Assembly (NCBI RefSeq): GCF_963678635.1
Contig: NC_087068.1
Location: 39,579,649 to 39,643,648, forward strand
DNA: 64,000 nucleotides
Source: Symsagittifera roscoffensis
Lineage: Eukaryota; Xenacoelomorpha; Acoela; Convolutidae
Direction of reading: 5' to 3'
This document shows positions 33,417 to 46,508 of this stretch, piece by piece. The notes under the pieces were generated by a model. That model had not been told where the DNA came from and ran no database searches. It worked only from the letters and a program-made list of their open reading frames with translations. The position numbers and the translations under genes were made by a program. How positions within the stretch are numbered: position 1 is the first letter of the stretch; each line of letters opens with the position of its first letter.

Positions 33417-35286
33417 GCTCTTTTTCATTTTAGCACTTGTGTTTCCGAAGCGCAGTCTTGCCTCTTAAATTAATTTTTTAATTTGAGTAGTATATGTTGG
33501 AGCCAAAACGTCCGAGGGAGGGGGGTGGGGGTTGAGGACCCCATGTATTAACATAAGCTATAGAGTATACGGTCCTCACCCTATGTTATAACACATAGGG
33601 AATAGTTTTCCCAATGTATTAAGATAGGGAATAGGTTTCCCAATGTATTAATATAGCAGGTTTCAGATGGTAAGTTTTTTCGGCGCCTGAATTTCGCATG
33701 TATTAGGATAGCGAATATATTTCCCTTTGTATAAGGATTAGAAATTCATTGTTGGGCATCAAAAACTCATTCAGATAGGGAAAAAATTTCCCAATGTATT
33801 AAGATAGGGAATGGTCAGGTTTCCGTGTGATGGTAAGAGAAAGACAAACGGTATTTTTTTGAAATTTGTGTGGAGCTGTCTAATTTTTTCGCAATAAATT
33901 CGGCGCGCGTTATCTAATTTTTAAATACCAATGTTAAATTACGTATAGGTTGTGGAACGAAGGTATTCTGTTTTTTGGTACATGGTAAGTCAATGGTAAG
34001 AGTTTCAAAAATTGAGAATTTTTATCAAAAAAATTGACATTTTTTTCGAAAAAACTTAAGATTTGATATAAATCGACCTGTTAACTATTTAATTCGATAA
34101 TCATACTCTATATTGCAAAGCTCCACTTAACTGAAACGATGCTGAAGCCTTCTGAAAATTCGAAAAAAGTTAAATTATTGGAAAAAATTGCAAAAAGATT
34201 CAAGTTTTTGGGAAAAAAAAGTTGCAGAAATCTCAGGTTTTGGATATTTTTTGTCTTATCTGATCTAAATGTAAAATAGTGTTACCTTACGCGCAAAATT
34301 TAAATTTCAGCCCACCTTGTATTTTAATTGGAATCATATTGAGACAATGGACTAAAAAAATTTGATAAAAAAGTGGATTTTTTCACAGTTCTCTCTCTCA
34401 AAATATGGAAATACCACTCAAAGTTTACCTTAATTTAGCTCAAAAACGGGATTTATAATGCTTTGAACATAAAAAAGAACGCTCAATTTAGCTGAATCAA
34501 AATTGATTTTTCCAATTTCTTGAGAAAATAGTGAAATTAATTGTAATTTTTGAGAAAGTAAATTGAAAATGAAACGAATTTATCCACAATTTTTAGTTTT
34601 TATCCTTATAATTGTATAATTAACTGGTTTTTGTCCAATGCAGCAAGAATTTAAATAAGAATCTCAAATCAATTGAGCAATAAGAGCAATTTTCTTTGAA
34701 GCTTCTAGATCAAACTTCATGATTCACTTCCTCGTCAGTTTTTTCTCAAAGATTAACACAACTTTGTACAAAAATTACAACCTCTGAGAAATTTTTGACG
34801 TTAACATTAACAAAGTTTAGCCCAATGATGAAAAATAAACGGTGTAATGCTACAATTGACTGAAAACTGGATAAAGTATATTAGATATTGGATGAAATTC
34901 AATGAAATTTTCTTCATAACTGATGATTATCTCTCTGTTGCTTTTAAAACATAATTTTCATCATTTTTCTGTTAAAAAAGTTCTATGTTTTGAAGTTAAT
35001 CTGTTTTCTGCTCAATATATGTTTTCGCTATTGAACTCATTTTGCAAGAACATTTAGTCAGAACTGGGGAACTATGGAGGAAAATAGTATCAATTGAACG
35101 AACAATTTGCTGGTAGAGAAAAAATTAGAACTGATAACGTCTGATTGTTACTATGTAATTTCGACAGTTTCCTTGTTCAGTTACTTCAAAAAATTATTTT
35201 AAAAAACACAATTTTTGAGATCATTAACTGGCACTTTTTTGTTAAAATCATTAGTAGATTGCTTTTTATTCTGGATTTTTGTCGAA
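33417..35286. mobile_element. Insert in the first unit, starting with Polinton-terminus-like repeats
   Basis: Present in unit 1 of the segmental duplication and absent from unit 2. From 33505 to 33840 it carries GGGGTTGAGGACCCCATG, then repeats of a 29-base unit (GGGAATAGGTTTCCCAATG, then TATTAAGATA), and a TTTCAGATGGTAAGTTTTTT block with GGCGCC. All of these resemble the termini of the Polinton at 46509-62540. The rest is AT-rich with no supported ORF. Confidence 0.5.
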
Positions 35287-36084
35287 AGTTTTCTCAAAAA
35301 AGTTTGAGTGAGAAAGAATTGGTGCTAGTTAAAGAATTCAAAAGCACGTGTAAAAATTGAGGTTAAAAAGTGTTTTTTTTTAACGTTGAGTTTTTAGAAC
35401 AAATTAAGAGCAGCTCTATTGGTTATAATCTGAAAACTTTCGGAAGTAAAAATGTGCAAGGGAACCTAGTTCCTAACTTCTACAAACTTTAAATGAACGC
35501 TTCTTGAAAAATTCAATTTAGAAAAGGAAATCAGGATGTAAACTGTAACAATTGAAAAATTTTGCGATATTTAATAAGTAAAAAACTTTATAGTTCTAGC
35601 TATTTTTTTAAATAAAAAAAAACTGAAACTAACCAGAACAAAATTTTTGCTGTTTGTCTAATTTAGACGTTTCATGTTAAATTTCATATAATCAACAAAT
35701 GAGTCTGCTCAAGTAACAGGTTGCCCAGAAATTTTCAGCATATTATTTTCTCTAAAATTTTTCCTTCATCAATTTTCGTTTGTATGAAATTTACAACAAT
35801 TTTTTCATTAAATTACACATAAATCATAATCTTTGAGATTTTTAATATTGGATTTTTTCTCAAGATATATTTTCTAAGTTAAATTTCAGTGAAATTATCC
35901 CAAAACTACTGACTATTTAATTTGATTTTCTATCTACCTTTAGTATTTTCTCAGTTTCATCTACTTTCTTCCAATCTAATTCAATTCGAACAAAAATTTT
36001 ATTTGAAAATATGAACTTAGATGAAAATATGTATCATTTCAAGGAACGTTCAATGATCCAAAGCAGAAAAAATACAATAAATTC
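35287..36084 (+). repeat. Segmental duplication, block C
   Basis: Matches 36987-37752 (shared words GAGAAAGAATTGGTGCTAG, AGGGAACCTAGTTCCT, CAAGTAACAGGTTGCC, TTCAAGGAACGTTCAA). C directly precedes block B, and its copy D directly follows B. Confidence 0.75.
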
Positions 36085-36983
36085 TTGGCTTTTTTCCACC
36101 CTCTCATTTGGAATTTAATTTTGAAAAAAATGATTACCAGTTTCCTAAAGTTAAAAGATTTGGCATGGTTGAGAAACGAACTAAAGTGAACAGATTTCGT
36201 AATAGGAGTAACGAACGTTTTGAAGACTCCTATATAAGTAGTGGTGATTTTTGTGCGAGGAAGTCATAAAATGCACTAATAACTATATAAGTTCATTCAA
36301 AAATATAAATTTTTTTTGTGGATGCATTAGGTATATTTTTGAGTTCAATTGAAATCTATCTGCTGAAAATTACATAACTAGCACTCTCAAAATACGAACA
36401 TCAAAATGGAGCGTAAAAACGTGAACAGTTTCTTTTCAAAGTGGAATTTGGTTTATAGATTTGCAGCGGAATGAAAACTTCATCTATTGATCTTGTTCTC
36501 TCAATTTAATTTTATCAAAAAAATGATCGTCATAAATTGTTCTAAAAATTCAAAGAGCTGAAAGGGAATCATTTATTGCTTCGAAATTTGGAAATTACAA
36601 CTGTTTTATTTTCCTGTTTATTTGCGTTCATTACTTTTTTCCATTTGTCAGTTGGCCATGTTCCATGTGTTACATCGTAGCATCTGTTGTCTCTTTCATT
36701 TATTAAGGTAACATGGCACAGAAGGAAGAACGTGAAACTCCTACTCTAATGGTCTGAGGTTTAATGTCGCACTTTGTTCTAGCTTTATTCAAAGATGGTG
36801 GACCTTCTGCTGCATAGCTTGCAAATCAATAGATGCATCATTAGTGGCTGGTGTTATCTTACTATTAGAGGGTGTTGACGCAGATGCGAGAATGTGAGAC
36901 GTCAATTATCGGGGTAACTGGTTCGATTCCGTTGCATATCGAAAACTTTTAGGTGTCCTTCTTCTTTTTATTTATAGAGTTAA
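36085..36983 (+). repeat. Segmental duplication, block B
   Basis: Second copy of block A, with B-box GGTTCGATTCC at 36920-36930 and an extra segment around 36240-36285. Roughly 95% alike by eye. Confidence 0.8.
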
Positions 36984-36986
36984 AAA

Positions 36987-37752
36987 AAAGTTTTCGAAAA
37001 AAAATCTAAGTGAGAAAGAATTGGTGCTAGTTAAAGCATTCAAAAATACATGTAAAAATTGAGGTTTAAAAGATGTTTTTTTAACGTTGAGTTTTTAAAA
37101 AAAATTAAGAACAGCTCTATTGGTTGTAATCTGAAAACTTTCGGAAGTAAAAATATGCAAGGGAACCTAGTTCCTTACTTCTACAAACTTTTAAATGAAC
37201 GCTTCTTGAAAAAATTCAATTGAGAAAAGGAAATTAAGATGTAAACTGTAGCAATTGAACAATTTTGCGAAATTTAATTTGAAGAAAACTTTATAGTTCT
37301 ACCTAATTTTCTAAATGGAAAAAAAACTGAAGCTAACCAGAACAAAGTTTTTACTGTGTGTCTTATTGAGACTTTTCATGTTAAATTTCATCTAATCAAC
37401 AACTGAGTCTGCTCAAGTAACAGGTTGCCTAGTAAATTTCAGCATATTATTTTCTCTAAAAATTTTTCTACATCAATTTTCTTTTGTTTTTTTAATCCAA
37501 GATAATGTAATGTAGATCTTGAAACAAAAAATTCTGATATATGTTTCAGGTATCATCTTCCAAAAGATGTCGACATTTCCATATAAACTTACCTAATACA
37601 TCCAATAAAAACAAATTTTTCATAAAACTACTCATAAATATGCATCTTTGAGACTTTTTATGTTGAATTTTTTCTCAAGATATTTAGATGAAAAAATGTA
37701 TCATTTCAAGGAACGTTCAAAAATCCGAAGCAGAAATAATACCATAAGTTCT
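36987..37752 (+). repeat. Segmental duplication, block D
   Basis: Second copy of block C. The order A-(insert)-C-B-D is explained by a tandem duplication of an A+C unit with 1.87 kb inserted into the first copy at 33417-35286. Confidence 0.75.
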
Positions 37753-39720
37753 TTGCTAAAAGTCTTCAATTCGTTTTCTCAAGCTGATAACTCTATGTTT
37801 CTGTTTCAACTCTGAATTTTTTCATTGAAATAAGTTTTTGGTTGAGAATGACGTATATGTTATCTTGAAACTTTCAAAGGTTTGCAAAAACATACATTTT
37901 TTCACCTTTTCTAGGTCAGTTATCATTTTTTTTTCTAAAATTGTCAAAAAAACAATAGAAAAATTATAATTCTTAGCAACTCAACTCCCATTATCTGCTT
38001 AAAAACGCACTAATCTATGGACACTTTTACAAGCACTAAACAAAGAATATTGTTCAATTGGTATCTAGTCAAAACCTTTCAATTAGTCAATGTTTTGTAA
38101 ATATCCATTTTTTAAATAATTTTTTATAAACAAATTCTTAAACATCATTAGAATATGTTATGCACTTTTTCCACAAATTTATTGCAACCAAATCTCAAGC
38201 TTGCAACCAATGAAGTTTTTTGGATCGATTTTTACTGAAAGTTTCACGACAATTTGACCTCGATTGTCGCTGGTTTTATCATCAATCAGAACCTTTGAAT
38301 AAAAAAATAAAAGACAGATCAAGAATAGAATTAATATTAAAAAAATTACGATGAATTAAGATAAAAGAATTAGTATGAAAATTTTGCTGGATTTTTTTTT
38401 TCAAATTTAATGAATAGACAATCAAATTCAGTAAATAATTATTACTCATAGTAATTTTTCCTATGTTTTAATTAAAACGAATATCAATTTTACTTTCTCT
38501 TGGAATGTGTTTGAAGACTGCTGAGCACATAATTTAACAATAGGTTGACAAGAAGATTGCTTTTCCTTGATATGATTAGTGAGTTCTTTACTGCTATACG
38601 TATAAAAATTACATTTCAAAACAGCACATGGTGTACGATGCCCTAACGCATCTTTACGTGTGTATTCTCTGCAAGATTCAAGACAAGCAACTCTTTCATT
38701 TCTATTCAGTGACGACATTTCACTAATTAAGAAAGAATTTGAGAATAAACGGAAGATTTAGAATTTCCCAATCTTTTAGATAAAAAGAGTTGAATAACCT
38801 CAAAAACTATTAAAAGTAAATAAAAATTTCAATTTTCTTAACAAACTGTTTTTAACGTGAAAGAAAATCAGAATGGATATCACCCTATTCAACCAAGCTG
38901 AAAAAAAAATCATCCAATCTAACCAAGGAATTTTCAAAGTTTTAATATCAACCAATTAGAATCGAGCATTCCTTCACAGTTAATATTTGTCGTATTAACC
39001 AATCATAATGAAGTATTCACAGATTTTAAATTAATTTTAGATCAGAATAAAACCATTTTCATGAAACTTTCCAATCAATCAATTTGATTGATTTTTTTCA
39101 TAACTAACACATACATTTGACACCAAAGTGAGATAAATGAGGTTTCTTGTCCGGTTTATATAACTTTTTCTAAACTCAATTCAAATTTTGAAATTTTGGT
39201 CAAAACTTTTTGAGTTGTTCTATTTCTAACCAGTGAAAAAATAATTTACCGAACTATAATTTTTTTTTGGTATTTTGTAGAATAAGCAACCCGAAGTCTT
39301 TTAAAGTTGGATAATAGAATAAAAGATATTCTGTCTAATCTAGATTTAGTAAATGTATCAAATTCAAAATAGTAATTGAATTGATATTCCTTATCTTCAA
39401 TTGTGTTTCATAGGCTCTTCCATTGTTTGGTTTTTTACTGATTCACCACTCAATCTGAATTAACTCTTCTAAATAGATTCATTGTTGATAAGTCTGGTAG
39501 TACTCTTCTTTTCTGAAACCTCCTCTCCAATTTTTAAACAAAATTAATGATTTTTCTCTGCTTCTATTCAAGTTAAAACTAATACAATCTCCATCAACAT
39601 CATGTGTTCACCACATTTGTAGTGTTTTGTACTAGTTCAACCTTAAAATTCGATGAATGTTCATTTCAGACATTGAAAACGATTTTGATAGGAACATAGT
39701 TCTTACTGAAATAAACAAAA
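37753..39720. other. AT-rich stretch, weak zinc-finger-like ORF only
   Basis: Apart from the ORF at 38461-38718, only low-complexity AT-rich DNA is seen. Confidence 0.4.
38461..38718 (-). CDS. Hypothetical 85-residue ORF with one zinc-finger-like Cys/His pattern
   Basis: Reads MSSLNRNERVACLESC and later PCAVLKCNFYTYSSKELTNH. The spacing C-X4-C-X12-H resembles half of a C2H2 finger, and the final ligand would be a Cys. No neighbours, promoter or homologue can be pointed to. It could be a chance ORF or an exon of a transposon gene. Confidence 0.2.
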   Translation of the reverse strand: MSSLNRNERVACLESCREYTRKDALGHRTPCAVLKCNFYTYSSKELTNHIKEKQSSCQPIVKLCAQQSSNTFQEKVKLIFVLIKT

Positions 39721-39721
39721 A

Positions 39722-40090
39722 ACTTGAAGAAACTCGAATCATTGTATCATTTTGAATTTATTTTATAATAACAATCATCAAAAATATTTTTCCCTATTTA
39801 AAGAAAACGCCAATGTACTTAAACCATTTTAAACTAGATTAAACTGGATTGAAAATTTGTTTTGAAGACCAATTCAAAGTTTTATTAAGAACACTTGAAA
39901 TCTTAAATCTTGAAAACTCAAATCATTGTATCATTTTGAATTTATTTTTTAATAACAATCATCATAAATTTTTTCCCTATTTAAAGAAAACGCCAATGTT
40001 CTTAAACCAATTTAAACTAGATTAAACTGGGTTGAAATTTTGTTTTGAAGACCAATTCAAAGTTTTATTAAGAACACTTGAAATCTCAAA
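39722..40090. repeat. Tandem duplication of about 184 bp
   Basis: Two adjacent copies. Each runs from ATCATTGTATCATTTTGAAT, through AAAGAAAACGCCAATGT, to TTTTATTAAGAACACTTGAA, with a few differences. Confidence 0.85.
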
Positions 40091-40745
40091 ACAATCAAAA
40101 ATAACACAGACCAAAAGCAATTTGGCTTTGGGAAAAGGACACAACCAAAGGAACAAAACGAAATGAACCTGATACGCGAGAAAGAAAAAGTTACACGAAC
40201 AAAGACTCTCCTCAAAGAGTCGCTAAAACTTATACTCTAACTGGCTCACTCACCAGTAAGGGACGTCCTGAGCATGTTCTATAGAGGGCCTCAAACAACG
40301 CGCTACATCAACACTTACTCACTACTTTTGAAGAGAATAGCTCTAATAAAAAACGATTTTGCAAAAATCACTAACGAAGACCTTAATTAGAACTGAAGTT
40401 ACTAAAAGGTGCAGATGTATTTAAGGTAAAAGATTTCACAGAGCAAAAGAAACGAGCAGCAAAATGGAGAATATTGGCAAATCTACTCGTTTTGCTTTCG
40501 CAGTCACAACTCTCGTAGGCTCGATATTGAATTCAGAAACACGAATCTTTGTCCCTTGGCAATGAAATCGACACATCATTGATACGAATCTGCAGCATCT
40601 ACGATATGATATTTTGACTCTCTATAAACCCTCTCAATCAGTATATTTCTCAGCATCAAATATCCGATCGACACGAGCAATTGCTATTTTTCTCTCAAGA
40701 AATCTCCACTAAACTAAGAATTGGACTACATCCATCACAAAAAAA
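40091..40745 (+). other. Less AT-rich block with a TATA-like sequence
   Basis: Base composition and sequence variety differ from the flanks (CTCCTCAAAGAGTCGC, GGGACGTCCTGAGCATG, TACGATATGATATTTTGACT). A CTCTATAAACCCTCTCAATC motif lies at about 40619-40638. This could be the remnant of an LTR or promoter. No terminal repeat partner was found. Confidence 0.25.
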
Positions 40746-41062
40746 TTTTTGAATTATAAAAATTCCTAAGCCTCGGATAGATGCAATCAGTTTTAGAATT
40801 TTTTTTTTTCATTTAACATTTTTTGAAAATAGTCACTGCAAAATATTTAGTTCTAACCAATCATGATCCATTACTAACACTTCTACTAATTTGTAGAATT
40901 GAAAAAAATTTTAGTTTCAGCCAGAGAGAAAATAGTTTAACTTAGAAAACATTTGCTCTTTCTCACTTCTAAACCCGCAAGAATACCAGTATATAGACTA
41001 ACTTTTTTGAGCGAATTATAAGAGTAAGATTAGGATCGGTATCGGACTATCCACGCCGAACG

Positions 41063-41270
41063 CTCATTGATTATAATCGGTTATAATCTAATAATATGGT
41101 CAGTATCTATAAAATTACAAATTAGTCGACTACAAGCCATTAAAAAAGGATTGTAATCCTATTATTTTGCATGTCATTATAATCCATTACAATCGATTAT
41201 AATCCCTTACAAATAGATTAAAATCTTAATATTTTTTTATCCAACACAATCCAATATAATCGGATTATAG
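41063..41270. repeat. Cluster of (A/T)TTATAATC / ATTACAATC words
   Basis: At least nine TATAATC or TACAATC-like words lie within about 210 bases, some as inverted pairs. A simple degenerate satellite-like tract. Confidence 0.45.
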
Positions 41271-44200
41271 GGGGCGGATCTAGGATTTTCTCGAAAGGGA
41301 GCGGATTTTCAAAAAATATTCGAAGATTTTGCGAAAATACGATAATTAAAAATTTAGCAAAAGAAAACGATGCCCGCAAAATGTCGAAATCTATTTCGGT
41401 GCATTTAAGAAACAATTAAATGACCTCCCTCTTATGGTCGATCCACTATTGTCGAGAGGATGCTATTTTTTTTGGTTTGCAATCAACTACTATCAATCTA
41501 GCAATCAACCACCGATGAACAGCCGATTTAAACCTTTCAATCATCGATTTCAAATTCGCACTGACGTACGAAATGTACGAAATATTTGTTCACAATGATA
41601 AATTTTGTGGGTATTTTGTGTTCTGCGCTCACAGCAACCAGCTAAACGTGTTTTGTAGAGGTATTACTAAATCTACTAGGGCCCAGCTAAAGGCCAGTAT
41701 ATTTTACAACATGCACTGATGCAGGATCAATTGCGTAACTTTCAAACTTTAAAGTTTTACTTTTAGTCAAAGTCTTAGTAGTTTCTCAACTAAATAAAGG
41801 ATTAATCTCATATGCAGGGGAAAATCCTATTGCTCAATCTTTCAAATGAATTCGATTGAACCATTAAACTCTGAACTGGTGGTCAGTTTTTGAGAGGAAA
41901 GCTTCCAAAAAAATTGAGATCTATAAACTTTGACTGCTTTTAAGTTCAAAACAGCTTTTCCACAAAAGTCAGGGCGTAGATGCTTCTGCAGATTAGATGC
42001 CCTTGACTGGTTCTAAAAATTGATAATTGAACCCGTAAGCACTGAGCCATTTATGTCAGAAAAAATCCCATATTCTGTTTTTGTCGAGTGAACTCTCAAT
42101 CTCAGATATGGATGGAGATTTTTTTAAGAGTGAGAAAAATGGAAACGATGCAATGACGGTTGAATTTCCAGAAATTGCACTTTCTGCAAAATCTATACAT
42201 TTCTGCTGGAAAAAAATTGCCTCGCCTGTAGGTAAAACTCTTGCGATCTTTTTATTCAAGTGAGCCCTAAATTTAAAATTTGGTAGGCTAAATTTATAGA
42301 AAAGTGAAAAGTTTCCAAAAAACGGTTGGTAAAACAATCTAAAATTTGACTTTTTCGCAAGGTAAAATGTTTTTAAATATTTTGGGAAGCACCTGTATAT
42401 GCAGCAAAGAAGCCAGCAACCTGTTGTTTCGGTTGAACCATTAATAGTCGAATTGGCTAAAGATATCTCACGAAAAGTCAAAAACTTTTTATGTCACAGC
42501 AATACGATGCCAAACTGTGAACTGGATAGGCGCATGATTTTGTGTTTGCATGCTCCTGGATTCCAGAGACAAGTCTTTAAACATGTTAAATTTTTGTCGG
42601 AGCGATCAAACGAATTGAAAGAAAAAAGAAGAATCAAAGGAGCGTCCTTGTTGCGGAATCCGCTTACAATTCGCAAAATACACAGTTTGGCCTCGTAATG
42701 AGTTTTTTCTATACTCCGTAGTGGCTTAAAGGCTTATGCAGAGAGAACTTTTGCTAAATTTTATCTCGATTTTCCCGGTCAAGGCAGAAAATCTTCAACA
42801 GTTATTGAGAAAAAACTAAAATTTACAAAACACGGTTTCCAAAAGTTTCAAAAGCTTGATTTTTACTAAGGTTATAATCTTTTGTTCAAAAAATATGTCG
42901 TATTCATCAACACTGAGAAGATTCTCCGAATTTGCTTCTTCGGTCAAACCTTTTTCGCAGATTTGGAAGAATCGTTTTTGAGTGAAATCAAAAAAATTTG
43001 AATAAAATAGTCAAAAATCCAAAAAGGCCATTTTGAGGCCATATTTTTGAGGCCATAACTAAAACTGAGGCGCACTCGAACATTCAGAGAGTCTACAATG
43101 AACTAAAGTTTGTTTTTCGAACCCTCATTGCATGGTTTGGCCGAGATGTTTTTGAGAAAAAAGCCAGAAAAATTGTCAAAAATTTTTGTGAACACTTCTA
43201 TAGAATGAAAAACGTAACTGCTTATCCAAGGGAGGTTCTGTCAACCCATTAACTATATTGACCTCAAAATATTAGATTTAGTGGTGTAGGTTTTGAGCAA
43301 AAAATACAGAACAAATTGTCAAATGTTCTCTCACAGTGTTTTTAGAAGGCTGTAGAAAATGGGATAACGGAAAAAGAGAATAGGAAAAAAAACGCGAACC
43401 TACAGAAGAATTGGCGGTCGTTCAGTTGGTTACATTTCTTTTTTGCAAAAATTGATAGAAGTCTGTAAAATATTGAAGGAAAAATCAAAGAGTTGCAGAA
43501 GAACATTTACAAAGAGTCTTTTTGAATAAAAACTAAATATCAAAAATACCTTTTTCGAAAGGTTTTTAAAATACCTGTTTTGGTCAACGACACTTCATAG
43601 CGCACCATATACAAAAAAGGCTTAAAAATGGCCAAATTCAAAACTTTTTTATAGGAGCGCAAAGAGCAGATGGCGAAGCTACGAAAACTGCCAGTACTGC
43701 AGTGCGGTTCAGTTCATTGTGAAATTACCTTATATTGCTTTTCACAAATATGATTCTGTTCGCAACCTGACTCATTGCTCATGAAAATCAAGAACAAAAA
43801 TAAGCAGCCAACCTTTTGTCAAAGTGTATTAAAACTTCAAAACCTGAGGGTTAGCTCACAGCACAGTCAATTTAATTTCTTTAAATATGAGCTGATAAAA
43901 TCCTTCGAAAAACTTTTAAAACACTGAAAATAGGTAATTTTTTTCCAGTCCATTGCAGTTTTTCTACTAAATCAAGCTAAGAAACAATCGAGCAAATCAA
44001 TAAATATCACAAAATGGGCCAAAATGTCAACAAAGGGCATTTTTTTGAGGCTATAGTTTTTTCTATTAAAATTGGAGCGTAATTATTTACGCAGGAAGGT
44101 CATTACAACATGTGCTGTCAATTCAAAGCATAATTTCTAAATTTTGAGGGTAGTATTTTAGAAGAAAAACTCCACAAAATCAGTAAAAAGGATTTTTTCA

Positions 44201-45189
44201 TGGCTTTTTTTACAAAGAAAAACAGTCAAGACCTTTTTTTCAAGAAAAGTCACAAAGTGTTATTAGTACGTTAACTGCTCATTTTTTCAAGCTGCAAGCT
44301 GCTATAGGCAAAGAAGATAACCACAACTATTTCTTTGGATTAAACCCCTTATTTCAGTTTTGGGAGGGTTAATTTTGAAAACTGCAAAAAACGGTCTGAG
44401 AAACTATAATTCGTTTTTTTTTCAGGGCAATAACTTCCTGTGTAAAATACTAAGGGCCCCAATTAAAAGTATATGATTGTTTTTTTTAGAACGTGATCCG
44501 GATGGGATGAAAAACGTTTTTTTCATAAATTCAAAGATGAGTTTCCCGCAGAAGCTTAGTGGTTTCTCGAAGGGTAGGAAAAAAATCTAAAAATGGATAA
44601 TTAAATTTTCAAAAACTGTCCTCTACTAGAACCATTACGGCTTTTTTAAAAAAGTTATAGGATATAGGGGTTGATGTAGAGAAAGTTATTACAACCTGTT
44701 GCTTAAGCATAAACCTGACAAATGATAGAGTGGTTCAAAATTTTGATTTTTTGTATGCTGATAAATTTTTTCCTGCAAAAATTTAGGCTCAGCTGCGTCT
44801 CACGGGAAGATTCCTTTATCCAGTTTTTTTAGCTAAACAACTTGCGTGGAGCAATTTTTAAAATTTTTTTATCATAACTAGTATTTTTTTTCGATTGAAA
44901 TCAAAGTCTCAGATTCGGCAAGGTGGTTTCCGAAAAAAAAGAGCAGAACCTGGAAAAGTTTCAAAAACTGATTTTTCCCAAGATCATATTCCTTTATATA
45001 CAAAACTTAGCGAGAATTCACCTTTGCATGAACATTTTTCCATACTTCGATAAAAGACGTAATCTCAAGTTTAGCAGATTATCTTTTGAGCAAAAAATGC
45101 AAAATTTTCCAAAAAGCTGTCACAAAAAGAAACAATTTTAACTCCTTTTATTCTGAATTTATAACTGAATTTATCCTACAAAAACTAGC
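41271..45189. other. AT-rich stretch with weak ORFs
   Basis: A 99-codon plus-strand ORF at 42399-42698 has a protein-like composition (VELAKDISRKVKNF, a Lys/Arg/Glu-rich end) but no family I know. A 141-codon ORF on the other strand overlaps it and looks like a shadow. The rest (42700-45180) is AT-rich with repeated AAAATTGTCAAA-like words. No supported gene. Confidence 0.35.
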
Positions 45190-46508
45190 GCGTACCAGTT
45201 TATGAAAAACAAAAATCTTGATGCTTGGGTTAAAAGGTCATTCTCAGATCTGGCAGTCTCAGAACTGTGCAAACAGTTCAGAAAACCATATCATTACACC
45301 ACAACCGCTACCAAATTGGACTTTTGCGGAAATAAAATGCGAATCTTCCCAACAACTAAAAAAGAGCATTTTCCCCATACCACCGGATGAAAATACAACC
45401 ATCTAACAAAAACTCGGGAAAGCTTGCCCTCTACCAGGATGCAATAGACAAGGATCTCAGCAAGCACTACATAACGAAATCTAAGCAAGACGAAATACGT
45501 TCGAAACGATGGTTTCTACCTCAGCATAGCGTAATCAACCCAAGCAAATTTGTGCCATGATCCTAACTCCAAATCCGAACCTTGAGGAGTTTGCCTAAAT
45601 GGCATACTTTCTACTGGACCTGACTTGCTCTGCAACTCGCTAGGAGTAATTACCCGTTTTCGCGAACGAAAGCATCCTGTCGTTGGCGACATTGAAGGGA
45701 TGTACAGTCAGGTTTCTGTTAACCACGAAGACAGAAATTTTTTCGTTTCCTCTGGGGAGCTGAAAAACCCGATTCGTTTCGGAGCCAAATATTCTCCTAC
45801 TTGTTGAACTTACGCATTAAGAACTTGCACAGACGTCGATGCTGAAACCTTCCCCCATATCCAAAAATTTGTCTACGAGAACTTCTATATGGACGACCTC
45901 TTCGAAACCAACGACGACATTGACTTGCAGTTAAAATCATAGAAGACCTTTGACACGTATTACAACAAGGAAGCTTCAACCTGACGAATTGGATAACTAC
46001 GGATCAGAGAATTCTGCAAACGATACGAGAAAAACATAGATCCATCACCGTTTTTAGACAAAAACGAGGAGCCCAAATTTTTCAAGCGAATCCTCGGAAC
46101 ACATCGGAGATTAAGTAACCAAACACTGAGCTTTAACAGGGACAAACTACATGAACTCGCTCAGAATAAACCGACACCATTGAACCTACTTCGCGAAGCC
46201 TCTTCAATCTTTGACCTAACTGGAATAGCAGCACCTATTACTAACCGACTTCAAATAATCCAGCAAGCAACTTGGAAAAAAAGAATGAAGTGGGACGACC
46301 AATTTATACGAGACTTGATAACTGAACTTCATGAGCTTCTCGAAGGTAGAAACGACCTACAGACAGTAGAATTAACTCGACACTTCATTGGATACAGTTA
46401 AGACAACATAGCTCCTCATGTTTTTCAGATTCCTCCTACAGTGCCCTAACAGCAGTCGCTTATTTTGTGTACAGCAATTTTGTCACTCTGCAAATCAGCG
46501 GCACAAGT
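45190..46508 (+). pseudogene. BEL/Pao retrotransposon reverse transcriptase, left part (decayed)
   Basis: Pieces in all three frames match the BEL/Pao RT layout. RWFLPQHSVINPSKF at about 45507-45550 corresponds to the WYLPHH.V entry segment. LCNSLGVITRFRE and VVGDIEGMYSQV (45625-45720) are the RT core. FYMDD at 45883-45897 is the catalytic YxDD box. LREASSIFDLTGIAAPI (46183-46240) is the segment after RT, followed by a start of RNase H near 46420-46500. At least six stops or frameshifts break it. No Gag, protease or LTR was seen to the left. The gene is cut at 46508 by the Polinton terminus and resumes after 62540. Confidence 0.8.

Noticed and set aside
42056-42481. 141-codon minus-strand ORF
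   Set aside because: Overlaps a plus-strand ORF, has biased Phe/Ser composition and no recognisable domain.
44923-45141. 72-codon ORF just left of the BEL/Pao RT
   Set aside because: No similarity to BEL/Pao Gag or protease; Lys/Phe-rich composition typical of AT-rich chance ORFs.
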